Part shown: positions 58,313-60,738 of the stretch, piece by piece | Layout: each line of letters begins with the position of its first letter | How positions within the stretch are numbered: position 1 is the first letter of the stretch | Assembly: GCA_964406945.1 (NCBI GenBank) | Contig: CAYOTO010000020.1 | Location: forward strand, 1-60,738 | Length of the DNA stretch: 60,738 nucleotides | Source: UBA2266 sp964406945 | GTDB lineage: Bacteria > Planctomycetota > Phycisphaerae > Sedimentisphaerales > Anaerobacaceae | Direction: 5' to 3' | Program-made: the position numbers and the translations under genes | The notes under the pieces: generated by a model | Database searches by the model: none | Told to the model about the DNA's origin: nothing | The model's input: the letters and a program-made list of their open reading frames with translations, nothing else

Positions 58313-59959
58313 CTACCGTTTCACCGCCTGCCGCGTTGCGATAGGCACGTAGCCGACTTCGAGACCCGACGGCGGCGTCAAGATCAGAGCCGGATCGATA
58401 TCGGCCAGTTCTCCTTGAGCCGGCGGGGGCAAATATCTTCCGTCCTTCTTCCACTTGCGGTGAAGCTTCTCCACCCGCTTCTGCAGGTCTTCACGTTCGC
58501 CATCCGTCAGATCCGCGTTCAGCAATGCAGGTTGATCGGCGAATCGATACCAGTAATAACTAACAACGCTGCCGTCGCCCGGACAAGCCTCGAACGGTCC
58601 CGCCACCGGCCCGGGCTTTTTCCAACAACTGTCCGGATCATCGGGAGTAACATAAGGTGCTGAACCTCTTGTCGAAGCCCTTTCGAAGGCGACCTCGGCA
58701 AGTCCCGTCTCGGCCGGAACGTCTTCACGCGGTACGGGAACCCATTGCTCTCTATTGTTGTCGCCCTTCGTCAGCCGGTAGTATTCAGGCAGTTTCACAA
58801 GAGGTCCGTCTTCAGTATCGTTCTTTGCAGCGAGATCATAATTCCATTCATACCCGAAGGTGTAGGGATTCGGAGCGGTCGCAGTTACAAAGGAGTTCCA
58901 TGCGATTCGAACCCGTTCGTCGCGCTCGACTGAGGGCTTGTAGATTCTCCAGGTCGCGCCTCCTCGTCCGGGAAAGGTATAAACCGCGGCGGCTTCGAAA
59001 TCTATCGCCCCGCTGGCCGGCGGCCCGCCTTCGAACCAGGCCTTAACCGGGTCCCAAAGCGCTTTCTTAGTATAAGAACAGACGCGGTGAACGACTACCG
59101 AATCTCCGTCGGCCCCTCGCGGGAACGAAGTCGGCGCTACTCTGGCGTAAAGATTCCCCCGGCTGTCTTTGGCCTGATAGGCGGGAACGTACTGGGTTTC
59201 CATCTGCAAGGCCCTGTTCGGCTGGGACGGGCGGGTATCCAGAAACATGCCCGCCAGCTCGGGATCGTCCACAGTGGGTCGCGACCAGAAATAAGGCGTA
59301 AAGAACGCCACCGGGCCTTTGAAGTTGCCTGAATTCAGGAAAAGCGTCCAGCAATGATTACCGGTGGGAACGTTCTTGCCGGCGGTGGTCTTCTTCGGTT
59401 CTGTCAGCGGAAGCGGCAGATATCCGTAGCCGAACAACTCGCCGCATGTGCCCTGTTTCAGGTTCAGTCCGTCCGGCGGCCAGAGCACCCACGGACTAAG
59501 CTGTGCAACACCGTATTTTCCCCTGGGCCTGTCCCAATCTCTTCCTTTACCCGCTCCGGGACCATTGGCCCACGCCTGGAAATTCAGGGCCACGCCGCCC
59601 ATAATGAACTTCGGTGTTTCCGTGGCGAATCGAGTATCCCGCCACCAGCCCAGGCCGCCCTCGATATCCGAATACATTTTCTTAGGCTTGGGACCGTCAT
59701 ACTGAGCGTGCATCCACGTACCGAAAAGCCCCGTTTGAAATCGGTTGCCAGGATACTTCTCCAGCAGCGGCCACGCCGCCACGTACATGGAAAAACCTGC
59801 ATTGTACTTCTGCTCGACCCGTTCATGCGGAACAAGAAGATACCCGGCCATCTGGCCTTTCTCCACCTGATTGGCTAAGCCTTCGACCGGCCCCGCGGCT
59901 AAAGCTGTAAGCAGAGTTGCATAGAGTGCGAAAGACGTCAGAGAAGTGTGCCTGGACAT
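58313..59959 (-). CDS. Secreted protein of unknown function (548 residues)
   Basis: The signal peptide spans residues 1-29 (FALYATLLTALAAGPVEGLA). The remainder is rich in W, Y, G and P (WRDTRFATETPKFIMGGVAL, WVLWPPDGLNLKQGTCGELF, FFTPYFWSRPTVDD) and ends with a basic helix (REDLQKRVEKLHRKWKKDGR). The aromatic-rich beta pattern would suit carbohydrate binding or a beta-sandwich enzyme, but no known catalytic motif is recognised. It resembles a type of large conserved protein seen in planctomycetes with sulfatases (recalled, not checked). GAGGA precedes the ATG. It heads the minus-strand run towards GH78. Confidence 0.65.
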   Translation of the reverse strand: MSRHTSLTSFALYATLLTALAAGPVEGLANQVEKGQMAGYLLVPHERVEQKYNAGFSMYVAAWPLLEKYPGNRFQTGLFGTWMHAQYDGPKPKKMYSDIEGGLGWWRDTRFATETPKFIMGGVALNFQAWANGPGAGKGRDWDRPRGKYGVAQLSPWVLWPPDGLNLKQGTCGELFGYGYLPLPLTEPKKTTAGKNVPTGNHCWTLFLNSGNFKGPVAFFTPYFWSRPTVDDPELAGMFLDTRPSQPNRALQMETQYVPAYQAKDSRGNLYARVAPTSFPRGADGDSVVVHRVCSYTKKALWDPVKAWFEGGPPASGAIDFEAAAVYTFPGRGGATWRIYKPSVERDERVRIAWNSFVTATAPNPYTFGYEWNYDLAAKNDTEDGPLVKLPEYYRLTKGDNNREQWVPVPREDVPAETGLAEVAFERASTRGSAPYVTPDDPDSCWKKPGPVAGPFEACPGDGSVVSYYWYRFADQPALLNADLTDGEREDLQKRVEKLHRKWKKDGRYLPPPAQGELADIDPALILTPPSGLEVGYVPIATRQAVKR

Positions 59960-60198
59960 ACAAGAATCCTCGGAAAGTAATAACTGTGTGTAGTCAACAT
60001 AAATTCAGCATAAATCATGCAACCACCCGCTGTCAAGCCGCATAAACAGGCTTTCGCCAGTCTGAAGACCGCCGTTCTACTGATCCGACTTCATGCATAC
60101 GGCCCGATTTGCGACCGAAAAAACTAAATCCAGCTTGAGAATTTCGGCCGACTCGGTGTGCACCCGCCGACAAAACCGGTGAATTTCCATTCCCTTCC
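59960..60198 (+). other. Intergenic region between divergent genes
   Basis: No gene is seen. The stretch separates the 548-residue protein gene (minus) and the incomplete gene at 60307 (plus). No clear promoter was found for the minus-strand gene; TTGCAT near 60020 with TATGTT spaced 15 bases is a weak candidate. Confidence 0.3.
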
Positions 60199-60227
60199 TT
60201 GAATCGAAGGACCTTTTTCGCTAGAAT
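60199..60227 (+). promoter_or_regulatory. Promoter of the incomplete secreted-protein gene
   Basis: TTGAAT (60199-60204), a 17-base spacer and TAGAAT (60222-60227), about 80 bases before the start codon at 60307. Confidence 0.55.
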
Positions 60228-60306
60228 AGGTAATCTTCGAGTGTTCGCCTTGTCATCGTTCTTTTCAGAACGAGTTCTGCTTTTGTTGCCGGTGGAGGTA
60301 GTGACA

Positions 60307-60738
60307 ATGAAAAACCTGCTTGTTCTCGCATTCTTGGTTTTCTCAGCTCACGCAGCAATTGCAGCGGTTGACGTCAAAGTCTTCCTCGATGACGGGGTTA
60401 CCCCACACGAAATAATGGCAATTGACGCAGGAGATCCCAACGACCCCAACGTGCCCCTTACATTCGAGCCCATACCTGTCGGCTCTACTCTAACTCTGAT
60501 CGTTCACTCCGACGCGAACGAATATTGGGACGGCGGCTTGTACATAGACGACGCTTACCGCGACCTCGGCACCCTGGTTTGCCGTAGTAGCACCGACGAC
60601 GAGTGTGCTGAATCCATTCTGCCGGCAGCCGGACCAGATGCTAGTTTGTTCCCAGAGGCCGACATATACCACAGCGGATATTTCATTTCAACCGGACGCT
60701 CGCCCGCGTCCGGAGAATGGTTTCTAATCGACTACGTA
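60307..60738 (+). CDS. Secreted protein, incomplete at the window edge
   Basis: At least 144 codons, running off the right end without a stop. Residues 1-20 are a signal peptide (KNLLVLAFLVFSAHAAIAA). The visible mature part begins VDVKVFLDDGVTPHEIMAID and continues GDPNDPNVPLTFEPIPVGST, LIVHSDANEYWDGGLYIDD, a beta-rich acidic domain of the kind found at the start of planctomycete PEP-CTERM or dockerin-tailed proteins. A GGAGGT ribosome site seven bases before the ATG and the promoter at 60199 make it a real gene. Function cannot be assigned from this part. Confidence 0.75.
   Translation, partial: MKNLLVLAFLVFSAHAAIAAVDVKVFLDDGVTPHEIMAIDAGDPNDPNVPLTFEPIPVGSTLTLIVHSDANEYWDGGLYIDDAYRDLGTLVCRSSTDDECAESILPAAGPDASLFPEADIYHSGYFISTGRSPASGEWFLIDYV

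Overview
The window looks like a chromosome segment of an anaerobic or microaerophilic planctomycete of the Phycisphaerae/Sedimentisphaerales type. This placement is an inference from gene content. The supporting features are a PEP-CTERM surface protein, dockerin-like repeats of the kind common in that group, exported CotH, sulfatase and GH99-like proteins, Tat-exported Gfo/Idh/MocA oxidoreductases, DUF1080 and DUF6807 proteins, an Na+-NQR-type respiratory operon, and superoxide reductase and rubrerythrins beside a nickel superoxide dismutase. No rRNA, CRISPR array or complete insertion sequence was seen.

Layout. Positions 1-6000 hold sugar-metabolism genes: two Gfo/Idh/MocA oxidoreductases, a TIM-barrel epimerase-like protein, a glycosyltransferase and an exported DUF6807 protein. 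Positions 6028-16015 are one unbroken minus-strand run: perR, rubrerythrin, Ni-SOD, thiol peroxidase, superoxide reductase, ferritin, ferritin-like protein, nqrBCDEF, an unknown gene, rubredoxin and glucose-6-phosphate dehydrogenase. Gaps are short or overlapping apart from 106 bases before zwf. A sigma70-type promoter and a palindrome lie upstream of perR, so this reads as a peroxide-responsive redox superoperon. Positions 16290-18017 carry a DUF1080-PHP fusion and the remains of a PQQ-propeller gene, followed by gpsA. Positions 19454-27804 are a type IV pilus / type II secretion operon (pilM, pilN, pilO, pilP/gspC, pilB/gspE, pilT, pilC and two pseudopilins) that lacks a secretin. A Val-type tRNA follows, with an integrase remnant beside it.

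Positions 28665-39379 hold a GntR-LacI hybrid regulator and a surface-protein cluster. In it, two paralogues share an N-terminal domain but carry different C-terminal tails, followed by a GH99-like enzyme, a pseudopilin and a large CotH/lamin-tail protein. Positions 39718-59959 form a polysaccharide-degradation region: oxidoreductase, two SASA-type esterases, a GH36-like barrel, a sulfatase, GH78, GH95, an unassigned clan-A-like glycosidase, a broken DUF6807 gene and a large conserved protein of unknown function. The set suggests breakdown of a sulfated, O-acetylated polysaccharide rich in rhamnose and fucose. An incomplete secreted-protein gene runs off the right edge.

The most promising leads are the redox superoperon (a Ni-SOD whose His1 would be made by signal peptidase, a missing nqrA, one unknown member), the structured leader and tail-swapped paralogues near 30.3-33.0 kb, the tRNA whose position 33 is C instead of U, and several degraded genes. 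No database search was possible. Family names rest on motifs and recalled family patterns.
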